Origin: Candidatus Brocadiaceae bacterium
GTDB taxonomy: Bacteria > Planctomycetota > Brocadiia > SM23-32
Direction of reading: 5' to 3'
Assembly (NCBI GenBank): GCA_003551785.1
Contig: PUNP01000888.1
Span: 1 to 7,821, forward strand
DNA: 7,821 nt
Positions within the stretch are counted from its first letter, which is position 1; each line of letters begins with the position of its first letter. Below the pieces are notes generated by a model, which searched no databases, was not told the DNA's origin, and saw only the letters and a list, made by a program, of their open reading frames with translations. The translations under genes and the position numbers were made by a program. Shown piece after piece: positions 1 through 6,435 of this stretch.

Positions 1-722
1 ATAGCCGGTTCAACCGGCTGGTCGTTTTCAGTAATTTCTTGCACCTTCCCGCTTCGCAAGCGGATTATCCTGTCGGCCATACGGCCGATAGCCGCGTTAT
101 GGGTCACAAGGATGGTTGTTTTGCTGCTTTGCCTGTGGACTTTTCGCAGCATTTCGAGGATCGTCTTGCCGGTCTCAAAGTCCAGCGCACCCGTCGGCTC
201 ATCACATAATATCACTTGCGGGTCTTTCACGACGGCCCGTGCGATAGCTACACGCTGCTGCTCACCGCCGGAGAGTTGTGAGGGGAAATGGCTGCTGCGT
301 TCGCCCAGCCCTACCATCTCAAGCATCTCCGAGGCCGACAGGGGCTTATCCACAATTTGAGCGGCTATCTCGACATTTTCCAGCGCCGTCAGGGTGGGGA
401 TGAGATTAAAGAACTGGAATACAAACCCAACGGCATCGCGCCGGTATCCGACCATTTTATTCCGCCCCAGCGCCGAAAGCTCCGTATCGCCAAACATCAC
501 CCGTCCGTTGTCCGGGCGGTCCATCCCCCCCAGAATATTCAGCAAGGTGCTTTTGCCGCTGCCGCTCGGGCCAAGGATAACAAGAAATTCCCCTTCATAG
601 ACAGATACGTCAATATTCCGAAGTGCCCTTACCGTCAGTTCTCCCATGGGGTACGTCACTGACACATCTTCAACTTTATAGAGGTTTTTTTGCTGTGTAT
701 GGTTATTCACATCAGTATTCAT
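1..722 (-). CDS. ABC transporter ATP-binding protein (LolD/MacB/SalX type), 3' end cut by window edge
   Basis: This is the ATPase subunit of an ABC transporter, which hydrolyses ATP on the cytoplasmic face of the membrane to drive a permease. 240 codons are visible without a stop. The frame shows Walker [10 protein letters not shown] (residues 51-59), a Q-loop glutamine in VFQFFNLIP (103), the signature [14 protein letters not shown] (about 150-163), Walker [13 protein letters not shown] (about 170-181) and the H-loop LVTHN (His208). The FFNL and PTGALD wording is typical of the LolD/MacB/SalX group, which works with FtsX-like permeases. Family members end soon after the point reached here, so probably only a few residues are missing. 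The start ATG is preceded by a purine-rich GGGAAGG. The gene begins 24 bp after the PIG3-like gene and may be co-transcribed. The partner permease would lie beyond the left edge. The substrate cannot be told. Confidence 0.93.
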   Translation of the reverse strand, partial: MNTDVNNHTQQKNLYKVEDVSVTYPMGELTVRALRNIDVSVYEGEFLVILGPSGSGKSTLLNILGGMDRPDNGRVMFGDTELSALGRNKMVGYRRDAVGFVFQFFNLIPTLTALENVEIAAQIVDKPLSASEMLEMVGLGERSSHFPSQLSGGEQQRVAIARAVVKDPQVILCDEPTGALDFETGKTILEMLRKVHRQSSKTTILVTHNAAIGRMADRIIRLRSGKVQEITENDQPVEPA

Positions 723-746
723 TTTCAAGCCTTCCCGTGCTCCGCT

Positions 747-1703
747 TTAATCATTGGTCAATACAACTTTCCCGACATTCTCACTCCTCTGAAGGATGCC
801 ATGCGCCTGTTCGGCTTTTTTCATGGGAAGTATGGTATGTAGAACCGGCTTAACCGTTTTTTTCGCGAATGCATCCCAAAGCTGCTCTTCGAGGCCTGCC
901 AGAATTTGGGCTTTCATTTCGGGGCTGCGGCTGCGCAAGGTGCTTCCAATAAGTTTTATTCCGTTTCTGAAAAATTCCCTCATATCCAGCTCACTCGCTG
1001 CCCCGCCGAGCGTGGCGATGACGACCCAGCGTCCGCCATGCGCCATCGTCTTCAGGCAGGCACCAAGAAGCGGACCCGCCACGCAGTCCAGGGCAACATC
1101 GGGAGGGTGCTGATCAAGGATATCCGGGATATATTCGGTTTTTCTATTAATGACAACATCCGCCCCGAGTTTTCTGACAAACGCCGCTTTTTTTTCGGAA
1201 CCGACGGTCGTAACCACTTTGCCACCCAGTTTTTTGACGAGCTGGACAGCGGCAGTGCCTACGCCGCTAGCACCGGCCTGAATAAAAACGGTATCGCCCC
1301 TTTCCATCTCGCCTTCCATGCATATATTCAGGTAGGAAGTGGCAAAAGCCTCGGGGATAGCCGCCGCTTCCGCCATCGACAACCCCTCCGGCACGGGAAG
1401 GACCATCCCCGCCGGGACGGCAACCTTTTCAGCGTATCCACCGCCGCCGAGCAGTGCACAGACCTTCTCGCCGGTCTTCCACCGGCATCCTTGGGGCGCC
1501 TTGTCAACAGTCCCCGCCACTTCCAGCCCCATCCACTCCGGCCAGCCGGGCGGAGGTGGATAGCGTCCCTCGCGCTGCAGCAGGTCGGCGCGGTTCAGGG
1601 CGGCGGCATGGATATCAATCGTTATCTCATCATTCTTCGGCGACGGGGCGGGAACATCCGCCCAGACAAAATTCTTATTCGAATCGAGCAGCATTGCTTT
1701 CAT
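747..1703 (-). CDS. NAD(P)H quinone oxidoreductase, PIG3 family (zinc-free MDR)
   Basis: This 318-residue medium-chain reductase belongs to the quinone oxidoreductase branch that resembles human PIG3 (TP53I3). Family members reduce quinones or other activated carbonyl or alkene compounds with NADPH and bind no zinc. The N-terminal GroES-like domain carries the PIG3 hallmark NRADLLQREGRYPPPPG (37-53) followed by GLEVAG (59-64). The Rossmann domain has the nucleotide loop AGASGVGTAAVQL (143-155). The C-terminal segment ends in HGILQRSENVGKVVL, usual for the family. Length is normal and the gene looks intact. The ATG follows GGAG by 10 nt, and that site lies inside the last codons of the dehydratase-like gene upstream, whose stop is only 4 bp away, so the two are probably translationally coupled. 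Its job in this cluster is unknown; reduction of an unsaturated intermediate is one possibility. Confidence 0.92.
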   Translation of the reverse strand: MKAMLLDSNKNFVWADVPAPSPKNDEITIDIHAAALNRADLLQREGRYPPPPGWPEWMGLEVAGTVDKAPQGCRWKTGEKVCALLGGGGYAEKVAVPAGMVLPVPEGLSMAEAAAIPEAFATSYLNICMEGEMERGDTVFIQAGASGVGTAAVQLVKKLGGKVVTTVGSEKKAAFVRKLGADVVINRKTEYIPDILDQHPPDVALDCVAGPLLGACLKTMAHGGRWVVIATLGGAASELDMREFFRNGIKLIGSTLRSRSPEMKAQILAGLEEQLWDAFAKKTVKPVLHTILPMKKAEQAHGILQRSENVGKVVLTND

Positions 1704-1707
1704 GGTA

Positions 1708-2499
1708 TTAACTCTCCTGAGTTGAAGTCACGTCGTTAATATTCCAATGTATATTATCCAGCACAGCTTTCATGGCTCTTATTGTCGGTTGGCCCAGTCC
1801 GTATCGTTCTTCGTAGCAATGGACGGCAAAAAGGACCGACACACCCAGTGCCGGGCCCAGAAAACGGTGCGGACGGCTGAATTGCCCGTTACAAAGGTGG
1901 ATGAAAGGTGTTTTCAGCTCACGGTTCAGCAGCATTGTCGTACGGAATGCTTCAGCGAGCTCTTCCTGAGTATTGACGCATGTCACGATTTTCACAATAT
2001 CCGGTCCGCGCGATTCCAGAACACGCATATGCTCGAGTACCTGTTCAGCCGTCCGCGCGCAGGCCATATGAGAAGAGATGACCACATCGGCACCCTGAGC
2101 GCGTATCTTATCGATAAGCTGCATCTGCCGGTCAATAGCTTTATGGTTATATGTAATTTCCATCGGTGAGGGGTCGTATAAATCCCCCATAACATCAATC
2201 ATCAAAGCACCGGCCCCGGCTGCGGTGAGCAGCAGTTCCTGGCGCTTATCGTCATCGGAATCTTCCCACCGGTCATTACGGTAAAAAACGAACATGTAGG
2301 GCAGGTTCACCGAATCAATAACACTTTTCAATGACTCCCGGTTTCTGAACTCGGGTTTTAAATCCGAGAGATCGACCGCTATTGCGTGCGCTCCGTCAAA
2401 TTCGGCATTTTTTGATTTTGCGGTCAATTCCTGCGGAGTCTGCCCGGCCATGATCCCGGTGATAACCGGATGCTGTCTGTTCAAGAACGAATATCTCAT
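1708..2499 (-). CDS. Type I 3-dehydroquinate dehydratase-like protein (class I aldolase-fold, Schiff-base type)
   Basis: This 263-residue protein aligns by eye along its length with type I 3-dehydroquinate dehydratase (AroD), a TIM-barrel enzyme that dehydrates 3-dehydroquinate through a lysine Schiff base. Recalled E. coli active-site residues have matches here: the catalytic histidine in VVISSH (His144), the Schiff-base lysine in PDIVKIVTCVN (Lys170), an arginine in FVFYRN (Arg74), the arginine of GQFSR (Arg209) and the glutamine in GLGQPTI (Gln237). The strand that normally carries Glu-x-Arg (EWRVD in E. coli) reads AIAVDLSDL, so two residues that contact substrate in true AroD are missing. 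The reaction is therefore probably Schiff-base dehydration or aldol chemistry on a different keto substrate, and I give no aroD symbol. Neighbouring dehydrogenases suggest catabolism rather than aromatic amino acid synthesis. The ATG is supported by AGAGGA 7 nt upstream. Confidence 0.8.
   Translation of the reverse strand: MRYSFLNRQHPVITGIMAGQTPQELTAKSKNAEFDGAHAIAVDLSDLKPEFRNRESLKSVIDSVNLPYMFVFYRNDRWEDSDDDKRQELLLTAAGAGALMIDVMGDLYDPSPMEITYNHKAIDRQMQLIDKIRAQGADVVISSHMACARTAEQVLEHMRVLESRGPDIVKIVTCVNTQEELAEAFRTTMLLNRELKTPFIHLCNGQFSRPHRFLGPALGVSVLFAVHCYEERYGLGQPTIRAMKAVLDNIHWNINDVTSTQES
1712..1719 (-). promoter_or_regulatory. Ribosome-binding site of the PIG3-like gene, embedded in the upstream gene
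   Basis: The minus strand reads CAGGAGAG, with GGAG 10 nt before the ATG at 1703. The bases are also the Gln-Glu-Ser codons that end the dehydratase-like gene, so its terminating ribosomes would uncover this site. This supports the chosen start and a shared transcript. Confidence 0.75.
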
Positions 2500-2530
2500 G
2501 TAATTTTCCTCTCTTATACAATTACTTGAA

Positions 2531-2551
2531 TCATATCAGCTTAAGCTTCAT
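2531..2551 (-). other. Candidate mini-ORF 2 (MKLKLI) with Shine-Dalgarno
   Basis: On the minus strand ATG at 2551 opens six codons (MKLKLI) and stops at TGA (2531-2533), 31 bp before the dehydratase-like gene. AAGGAG at 2566-2561 lies 9 nt before this ATG, which is ideal spacing. The ATG follows the stop of mini-ORF 1 by one base, so re-initiation is possible. It could be a leader peptide, a remnant of a decayed start, or chance. Translation is not shown by the sequence alone. Confidence 0.35.
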
Positions 2552-2552
2552 T

Positions 2553-2576
2553 TTACGGCTCTCCTTCAAGTTTCAT
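2553..2576 (-). other. Candidate mini-ORF 1 (MKLEGEP) with Shine-Dalgarno
   Basis: On the minus strand ATG at 2576 opens seven codons (MKLEGEP) and stops at TAA (2553-2555). GAGGAG at 2590-2585 lies 8 nt before the ATG. It sits 51 bp after the MDR stop. The stretch AGGAGA...ATGAAACTTGA of this unit resembles AGGAGA...ATGAAGCTTAA of the next, so the pair may be a degenerate tandem duplication of about 25 bp covering a ribosome-binding site and start. Confidence 0.35.
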
Positions 2577-2627
2577 CAAATATTCTCCTCTAAGTCCTTT
2601 CCATCAGTTATTATGCTAATTGTTAAG

Positions 2628-3650
2628 TTAAATTTTTCTCCAATCAAACAATACGCCTACGGGAAAATCCTTATCATGCGCCAACCGCTCATAAACCTCC
2701 GGCGCCGCATCCGGAGACTGAATCTCACAGATCAGCGGTGTGACATCTAAACGGCCGTGAGAAATCAAATCCAGAACAGCCCTGCAATCATCTTCGAACG
2801 TCCAATTACCCGGATACGACTCACACTGAGGGCGGGCAGCATTATGTGCTCCGAAGAGCTGGATGCCGGGATAATGGACCTGATGATAGAGATCATATTC
2901 GGCCGGATTACGGGTGCAGCCCAGGAGGGAGACCCTTCCCAATGGAGCGGTGCATTCCAGGGCCTGATTCAGTGCCTGAGCCACCCCGGAGACTTCAACA
3001 ACGACATCAACCCCTTGATCGCCGGTTAACGACCGGATATTTCGCGCAAAGCCCTCGGTGTATGGATCAAAGACCGCATCGGCCCCCATTTTTACCCCAT
3101 ACTCTCTGCGCTGAGGATGCGGATCAACGCCGATCACCGGCACGGCGCCTGCAATCCGACTGAACTGTACAGAAAGCAAACCAAGGATACCCAGTCCCAT
3201 CACCATGACACTTTCCCCCAACTCAAGACGTGTCTTTCTGACGCCTGCCGCTGAAAAAGCAGCTATAACGGTAAACACAGCTTCCTCTGATTTAATTGAA
3301 ACCTCAGGAACAGGCATGACTTTATCTTCAAGAATAAGGTTGTATTTTTGATGTTTGCCTTTGTAGATGACAACACGATCGCCTTCACTCACTCTTTTTA
3401 CGCAATCACTTGTTTCCCTGACCGTACCGACACCGGCGTATCCCAGCGAGCGGGGGAAATCGGTATGACAACCCGAACGCCGACCGCTGATGTTGTATTC
3501 TCCCATCAGATTCGCCCTTTCCGTACCGGGGCTGATGATGGTGTATTCCGTATCCACCCATACCTGCTTTTCACCCAATTTTCCCGGAGTCTTCTTCTCC
3601 AAAAGCTCGGCGACACCGCGGGATGTGAAAACTATTTGTTTGTTTTTCAT
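2628..3650 (-). CDS. Medium-chain dehydrogenase/reductase, zinc-free alcohol-dehydrogenase-like
   Basis: This intact 340-residue MDR oxidoreductase probably oxidises or reduces a hydroxyl or carbonyl with NAD. The N-terminal catalytic domain reads TEYTIISPGTERANLMG (34-50), where zinc alcohol dehydrogenases have their catalytic Cys; no such Cys or structural four-Cys lobe is seen. That wording is typical of a subgroup often found beside Gfo/Idh genes, including bi-domain proteins in exopolysaccharide or sugar clusters (family knowledge). The Rossmann loop is GLGILG (152-157), and an acidic residue after the second strand (Asp176 in GVDPHP) points to NAD rather than NADP. The C-terminal part ends with FPVGVLFDW. 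The ATG is preceded by GGGAG 10 nt upstream. The upstream gap to Gfo/Idh-2 now holds a mobile element; without it the genes would be about 46 bp apart. Confidence 0.88.
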   Translation of the reverse strand: MKNKQIVFTSRGVAELLEKKTPGKLGEKQVWVDTEYTIISPGTERANLMGEYNISGRRSGCHTDFPRSLGYAGVGTVRETSDCVKRVSEGDRVVIYKGKHQKYNLILEDKVMPVPEVSIKSEEAVFTVIAAFSAAGVRKTRLELGESVMVMGLGILGLLSVQFSRIAGAVPVIGVDPHPQRREYGVKMGADAVFDPYTEGFARNIRSLTGDQGVDVVVEVSGVAQALNQALECTAPLGRVSLLGCTRNPAEYDLYHQVHYPGIQLFGAHNAARPQCESYPGNWTFEDDCRAVLDLISHGRLDVTPLICEIQSPDAAPEVYERLAHDKDFPVGVLFDWRKI

Positions 3651-3708
3651 TGTTTTAACTCCCGTGCAGCCGATTCCAAATCACTTTGAATACCGGCTAA
3701 ACATTTAA

Positions 3709-3953
3709 CCTGCATATTTCACGCGTTTTCAGTGGTGCATCTGTGGCAAATGTCAAACGCCGCTGTATTCGTATACTGCAAGTGCAGACTTTTGCCGCAG
3801 ATGCACCGCTGAGAACGCGCCCGCAGGGTAAACCGCCGTTTAAGGCCTCGCTGGTACACACTGTAAATCTTGAAAGCCACCCAAATGATACTTAACACAT
3901 TGATTTTCAATCCGTTATATTAAATGTTGTCGTTGGTTTATGAAATACGCAGG
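3709..3953. mobile_element. MITE-like element, 245 bp, TTAA-flanked (IS1380-like ends)
   Basis: The left end (3704-3721) reads TTTAACCTGCATATTTCA, and the right end (3941-3958) is its reverse complement with one mismatch. TTAA stands directly outside both ends (3705-3708 and 3954-3957), which fits a 4-bp target duplication. As I recall, IS1380-family elements have termini starting CCTG and can duplicate TTAA, so a non-autonomous IS1380 relative is the best guess. The element is far too short for a transposase. Removing it with one TTAA gives a clean empty site in which Gfo/Idh-2 would end His-Pro-Leu-Asn-Val-stop, two residues after the insertion point. The interior holds a long imperfect hairpin. 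Confidence 0.75.
3722..3819. repeat. Long imperfect inverted repeat inside the TTAA-flanked element
   Basis: The arms 3722-3750 and 3791-3819 are inverted copies of about 29 bp with three differences, separated by a 40-nt loop that contains a small CTGCA-AG-TGCAG hairpin (3776-3787). All three differences put T in the left arm opposite G in the right arm. A plus-strand RNA would therefore be fully paired through G-U wobbles, while a minus-strand RNA would have A-C mismatches. Confidence 0.8.
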
Positions 3954-5118
3954 TTAAAGGATGTCTTCTGTTCGAAAGAGGCATCGGTAAAGAGCACCCG
4001 TTAAAATGTGAGGCGTACGCTCCAAAAGCCATTTCGAGAGCCCAACGGCCATCATGGCCACTTGAAAGCGTCTCATCACGCCGCTCCGCGATAGCATGCA
4101 GCAGATCAAGTGCTGCACAACGATTGCAACAGGCAAAATACAGTTTACTCCCGGAAATATTATCCACCGGGAAAGGTAAAGGAGCCGCTCCAGGAATTTG
4201 CAGCCTGTAGGGAGTTTTAATGACAGAATATTTCCCGCCTTCTTCAAAAGGGCGCCGCCCGCGACGGATTCTGAGCTGCCTTTTTGCGTCGTATCGAAAG
4301 GAAATAGCCGCTTCCGAACCGACAACTGAAATACCCATACGGGGGATGTTTCCATTATACATGCCTTTCCTGCTTTCAAAGAATACTCGAGCCCCTTTCT
4401 TAAATCCATAAACAGCAAGAATCTCATCTCCGACAACAGGCCCGACATCTTCTGTCGGTTCCTTAATATCTTCGTATGTTGCTTTTCGTCCTTTATCATT
4501 GGTAATATGGCCAAAAACCCATTCAGGGTCTCCCAAAAAAAATCTTGAAAGATCAAAGAGGTGTGTTCCCAGCACCAACATATCTTCCCCCCCGCCTCGA
4601 TGGTCTTCTTTTCCCCGGCAATATATTGACAGTGGGCGGCCAATATCACCTTTTTGTATCATCGTCCGGGCAGTTTGAAACTGAGGGGCATATCGCCCAA
4701 GATGTGCTACCGAGAGCAATATGCCGGCTGAAGCGGCAGCATCGATCATGGCATCGGCATCTTCCAGACTCTTCGCCAGGGGTTTTTCACAGTATATGTG
4801 ACATCCCTTTTTAGCAGCCGCAACAACAACATCTTTATGAAAACCCGGCAGACGGGAACAAACGCAGATCACATCCGGTGCGTCCCGCTCGATAAGTTCA
4901 TGCCAGTCAGCATAACTCTTTTCAGCGCCGGTTTCTTCCTGAAGCCACTTTCTGCTTTCTTCATCAGGGTCAGCCACAGCAACGATTTTGACCCGCGGCA
5001 ATCCCCAAAATGCCAGATGCGTACCGTGCCCCCCTTTACCATGCCTGTTATAATAATCAATGACACCAACACGCCACGTTCCATCCGGAACAGTCATTCT
5101 TTCACTTGCGGTCTCCAT
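3907..5118 (-). CDS. Gfo/Idh/MocA-family oxidoreductase (Gfo/Idh-2), 3' end rewritten by an insertion
   Basis: This is an NAD(P)-dependent oxidoreductase of the glucose-fructose oxidoreductase / inositol dehydrogenase family, acting on sugars or cyclitols in the cytoplasm. From the chosen ATG it has 403 residues. An N-terminal Rossmann part (RVGVID...VKIVAVADPDEES) leads to the EKP catalytic lysine motif in HIYCEKPLAKS (111-113). The C-terminal domain has the metal-free active-site segment GEDMLVLGTHLFDL (His186). The usual compact GxGxxG is replaced by a longer loop, GVIDYYNRHGKGGHG (18-32). A TTG 30 nt further upstream has no ribosome-binding site; the ATG at 5118 has AGGG close by, and an ATG at 5097 is the alternative. 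The last 15 residues (from Thr389) are encoded by the inserted element; the ancestral protein was probably 390 residues. The SDR stop lies 68 bp upstream. Confidence 0.9.
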   Translation of the reverse strand: METASERMTVPDGTWRVGVIDYYNRHGKGGHGTHLAFWGLPRVKIVAVADPDEESRKWLQEETGAEKSYADWHELIERDAPDVICVCSRLPGFHKDVVVAAAKKGCHIYCEKPLAKSLEDADAMIDAAASAGILLSVAHLGRYAPQFQTARTMIQKGDIGRPLSIYCRGKEDHRGGGEDMLVLGTHLFDLSRFFLGDPEWVFGHITNDKGRKATYEDIKEPTEDVGPVVGDEILAVYGFKKGARVFFESRKGMYNGNIPRMGISVVGSEAAISFRYDAKRQLRIRRGRRPFEEGGKYSVIKTPYRLQIPGAAPLPFPVDNISGSKLYFACCNRCAALDLLHAIAERRDETLSSGHDGRWALEMAFGAYASHFNGCSLPMPLSNRRHPLTCVFHKPTTTFNITD

Positions 5119-5186
5119 GGTATACCCTATTCCACAAATTTCAAGCAACCGAAAAAAACTTCAAATATGCAAAAGGGGAAATAAGA

Positions 5187-5936
5187 TCAGTTCCCCCTGA
5201 GCCCAAGGCTTCGGCCACCATCGATAATATAGTTTTGACCGGTAATAAAAGCAGCTTTCTCCGAAACCAAAAATGAGACAAGTTCAGCCACATCTTCCGG
5301 ACGTCCCACTCTGTTGATATACGTACGACTTAAAGCCTGATCTTTGTCTACATTCTCCTCTTCGCGCGGTATCCATCCCGGAGAAACACAATTGATATTT
5401 ATCCCTTTCCCGCCGACTTCCTTTGCCAGGGATTTGGTCATCGCAATAAGCCCACCTTTTGCCGCCGCGTACTCGGCATATTTTTCAAGCCCCTGCAACC
5501 CGAGTATAGAACCGATATTTACCACATTCCCATCGTTCTTTTCGATCATATGACCTAAAACTTCACGCGTGCAGAACATCGCTCCTTTTAAATTCACATC
5601 CAGCACCCAATTGAGCACCTCCACATCCTGCAAATGAAAAGGCATCATTTCTCCGCGGGCACCACCTCCGGCATTATTTACCAAAATGTCGATATGCTGA
5701 TACTTATCCAGGGCCGTGTTGACCATTTGTCTGATTTCCTGTATGTTGCGAACATCAGTTTTGACGGCGAGTGCCGGGGCGCCTGCGACCTCTACCATCT
5801 CCGCGGTCTCGCGTGCCTGCTTGATGTCGACATCGGCCACAACGATGGAAACACTTTCTGCTGCCAGTTTCATAGCTATAGCCCTTCCAATGGCGCCACC
5901 CGCGCCTGTTATTATTGCTGTGCGATTTTCATGCAT
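5187..5936 (-). CDS. Short-chain dehydrogenase/reductase (FabG-like classical SDR)
   Basis: This intact 249-residue classical SDR catalyses NAD(P)-linked alcohol/ketone interconversion. It shows the cofactor loop TGAGGAIG (10-17), NNAG (87-90), Asn114 in DVNLKG, catalytic Ser143 in NIGSILG, and Tyr156 with Lys160 in YAAAK. SPGW (185-188) and ITGQNYIIDGG (231-241) follow as usual. Acidic residues after the second strand (VVADVD, Asp35/Asp37) favour NAD over NADP, which suits an oxidative, catabolic role rather than fatty-acid synthesis. The reading frame is open 38 codons further upstream, but the ATG at 5936 has a perfect AAGGAG 10 nt before it, and the homology starts there. Gfo/Idh-2 starts 68 bp downstream, so this gene probably leads that operon. 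The substrate is unknown; a sugar, polyol or hydroxy-acid is likely from the company it keeps. Confidence 0.93.
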   Translation of the reverse strand: MHENRTAIITGAGGAIGRAIAMKLAAESVSIVVADVDIKQARETAEMVEVAGAPALAVKTDVRNIQEIRQMVNTALDKYQHIDILVNNAGGGARGEMMPFHLQDVEVLNWVLDVNLKGAMFCTREVLGHMIEKNDGNVVNIGSILGLQGLEKYAEYAAAKGGLIAMTKSLAKEVGGKGININCVSPGWIPREEENVDKDQALSRTYINRVGRPEDVAELVSFLVSEKAAFITGQNYIIDGGRSLGLRGN

Positions 5937-5946
5937 CTTATTTACG

Positions 5947-5952
5947 CTCCTT
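5947..5952 (-). promoter_or_regulatory. Shine-Dalgarno AAGGAG that fixes the SDR start
   Basis: A perfect AAGGAG on the minus strand lies 10 nt before the ATG at 5936. It decides between this start and an in-frame ATG at 6050 that would add 38 residues without SDR character. Confidence 0.85.
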
Positions 5953-6097
5953 AAAAAAAGATTAAAAAAGTGTATACATTTGACTGAGGACTTATCCGGC
6001 TCTCCGTTTTCTTGGCGGATGTTGAGATTGCGCAAACGAATTGTAATCACTTATAGTAAAAAGAGATATCCTGAAGAACCAAAATTATCGATCTACC

Positions 6098-6280
6098 GCG
6101 CCCTTTCAGGGCGCAAGAATACATGTGAATCATCACCTCGGGTTGAAACCCGAGGCTACCGTACTTTGCCCCATCCGGGGCAAGGCCTCTGTTTTCGCCC
6201 CAGCGGGGCGAGGTTCGGTAGCCCCTGGTTTCAACCAGGGGTAATAAATGATCAAAAATAAGTGCGCCCCGCAAGGGCGC
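6098..6280. repeat. Symmetric array of six hairpins (palindromic repeat block)
   Basis: Six inverted repeats stand in a row: H1 6098-6114 (GCGCCCT/AGGGCGC), H2 6136-6155 (CCTCGGGTT/AACCCGAGG), H3 6166-6183 (TTGCCCC/GGGGCAA), H4 6195-6211 (TCGCCCC/GGGGCGA), H5 6222-6241 (CCCCTGGTT/AACCAGGGG) and H6 6264-6280 (GCGCCC/GGGCGC). Spacers are 21, 10, 11, 10 and 22 nt, so the block is two-fold symmetric about position 6189. An extra nested pair, GGCTACCG (6154-6161) with CGGTAGCC (6216-6223), shares that centre. Inverted partners H2/H5 and H3/H4 differ by compensatory changes that keep pairing. Similar palindromic intergenic blocks are widespread in some environmental bacteria (recalled). Open frames across it are by-products of the palindromes. 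No transposase is nearby. Confidence 0.85.
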
Positions 6281-6328
6281 GGTTGCTCTTGAAACAGCGG
6301 CATTTGCTCATTGTTGCTTTTTCGGCTA

Positions 6329-6435
6329 GTGCTTAGTTGCATAACTAAGGCTAATCTTTGGTTATCATGATTGGCCTAAAAACACCATTAAGATACTAAA
6401 ACTAAAACTTTATTCGGACTTACGCAACTAAGCAC
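6329..6435. mobile_element. MITE-like element, 107 bp, TA-flanked (IS630/Tc1-mariner-like)
   Basis: The ends are inverted repeats: GGCTAGTGCTTAGTTGC at 6324-6340 matches the reverse complement of 6424-6440 exactly, and TAA continues the match after one mismatch. If the repeat proper starts at GTGC, a TA lies on each side (6327-6328 and 6436-6437), and the empty site is GGCTAGCC, containing CTAG. Insertion at TA within CTAG is known for IS630-type elements, so a non-autonomous relative is likely. The left end also holds a 7-bp hairpin, CTTAGTT/AACTAAG (6332-6349). It sits at the stop codon of Gfo/Idh-1; that gene reads TAG there with or without the element. Alternatively the whole 117 bp is the element, with no target duplication. 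Confidence 0.65.

Noticed and set aside
906..1739. Long plus-strand open frame (277 codons) opposite the PIG3-like gene
   Set aside because: It is antisense to a gene with clear family motifs, shows no recognisable domain and is rich in Arg/His/Pro, as expected of a shadow frame.
2538..2547. Perfect 10-bp palindrome AGCTTAAGCT as an operator site
   Set aside because: It lies inside the second mini-ORF, is short, and has no second copy in the window.
3719..3910. 63-codon minus-strand frame inside the TTAA-flanked element, possible transposase remnant
   Set aside because: It starts with TTG, has no ribosome-binding site, and reads through the hairpin arms, which explains its odd Cys/His/Arg content. 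I could not recognise a transposase motif.
3954..4649. 231-codon minus-strand frame inside Gfo/Idh-2
   Set aside because: It lies entirely within the well-supported Gfo/Idh-2 gene in another frame and has no domain signal.
6053..6082. Possible minus-strand promoter for the SDR gene (TTGGTT, 18 nt, TACTAT)
   Set aside because: Both boxes match the sigma-70 consensus poorly and the promoter preferences of the host are unknown.
6098..6280. CRISPR-like array
   Set aside because: The units are different palindromes with short spacers, not identical direct repeats with regular spacers, and no cas gene is present.
6047..6342. Overlapping frames across the hairpin block (residues such as VETRGYRT and GFQPEV)
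   Set aside because: These are translations of the palindromic repeats themselves; the same kind of false ORF arises wherever such repeats occur.
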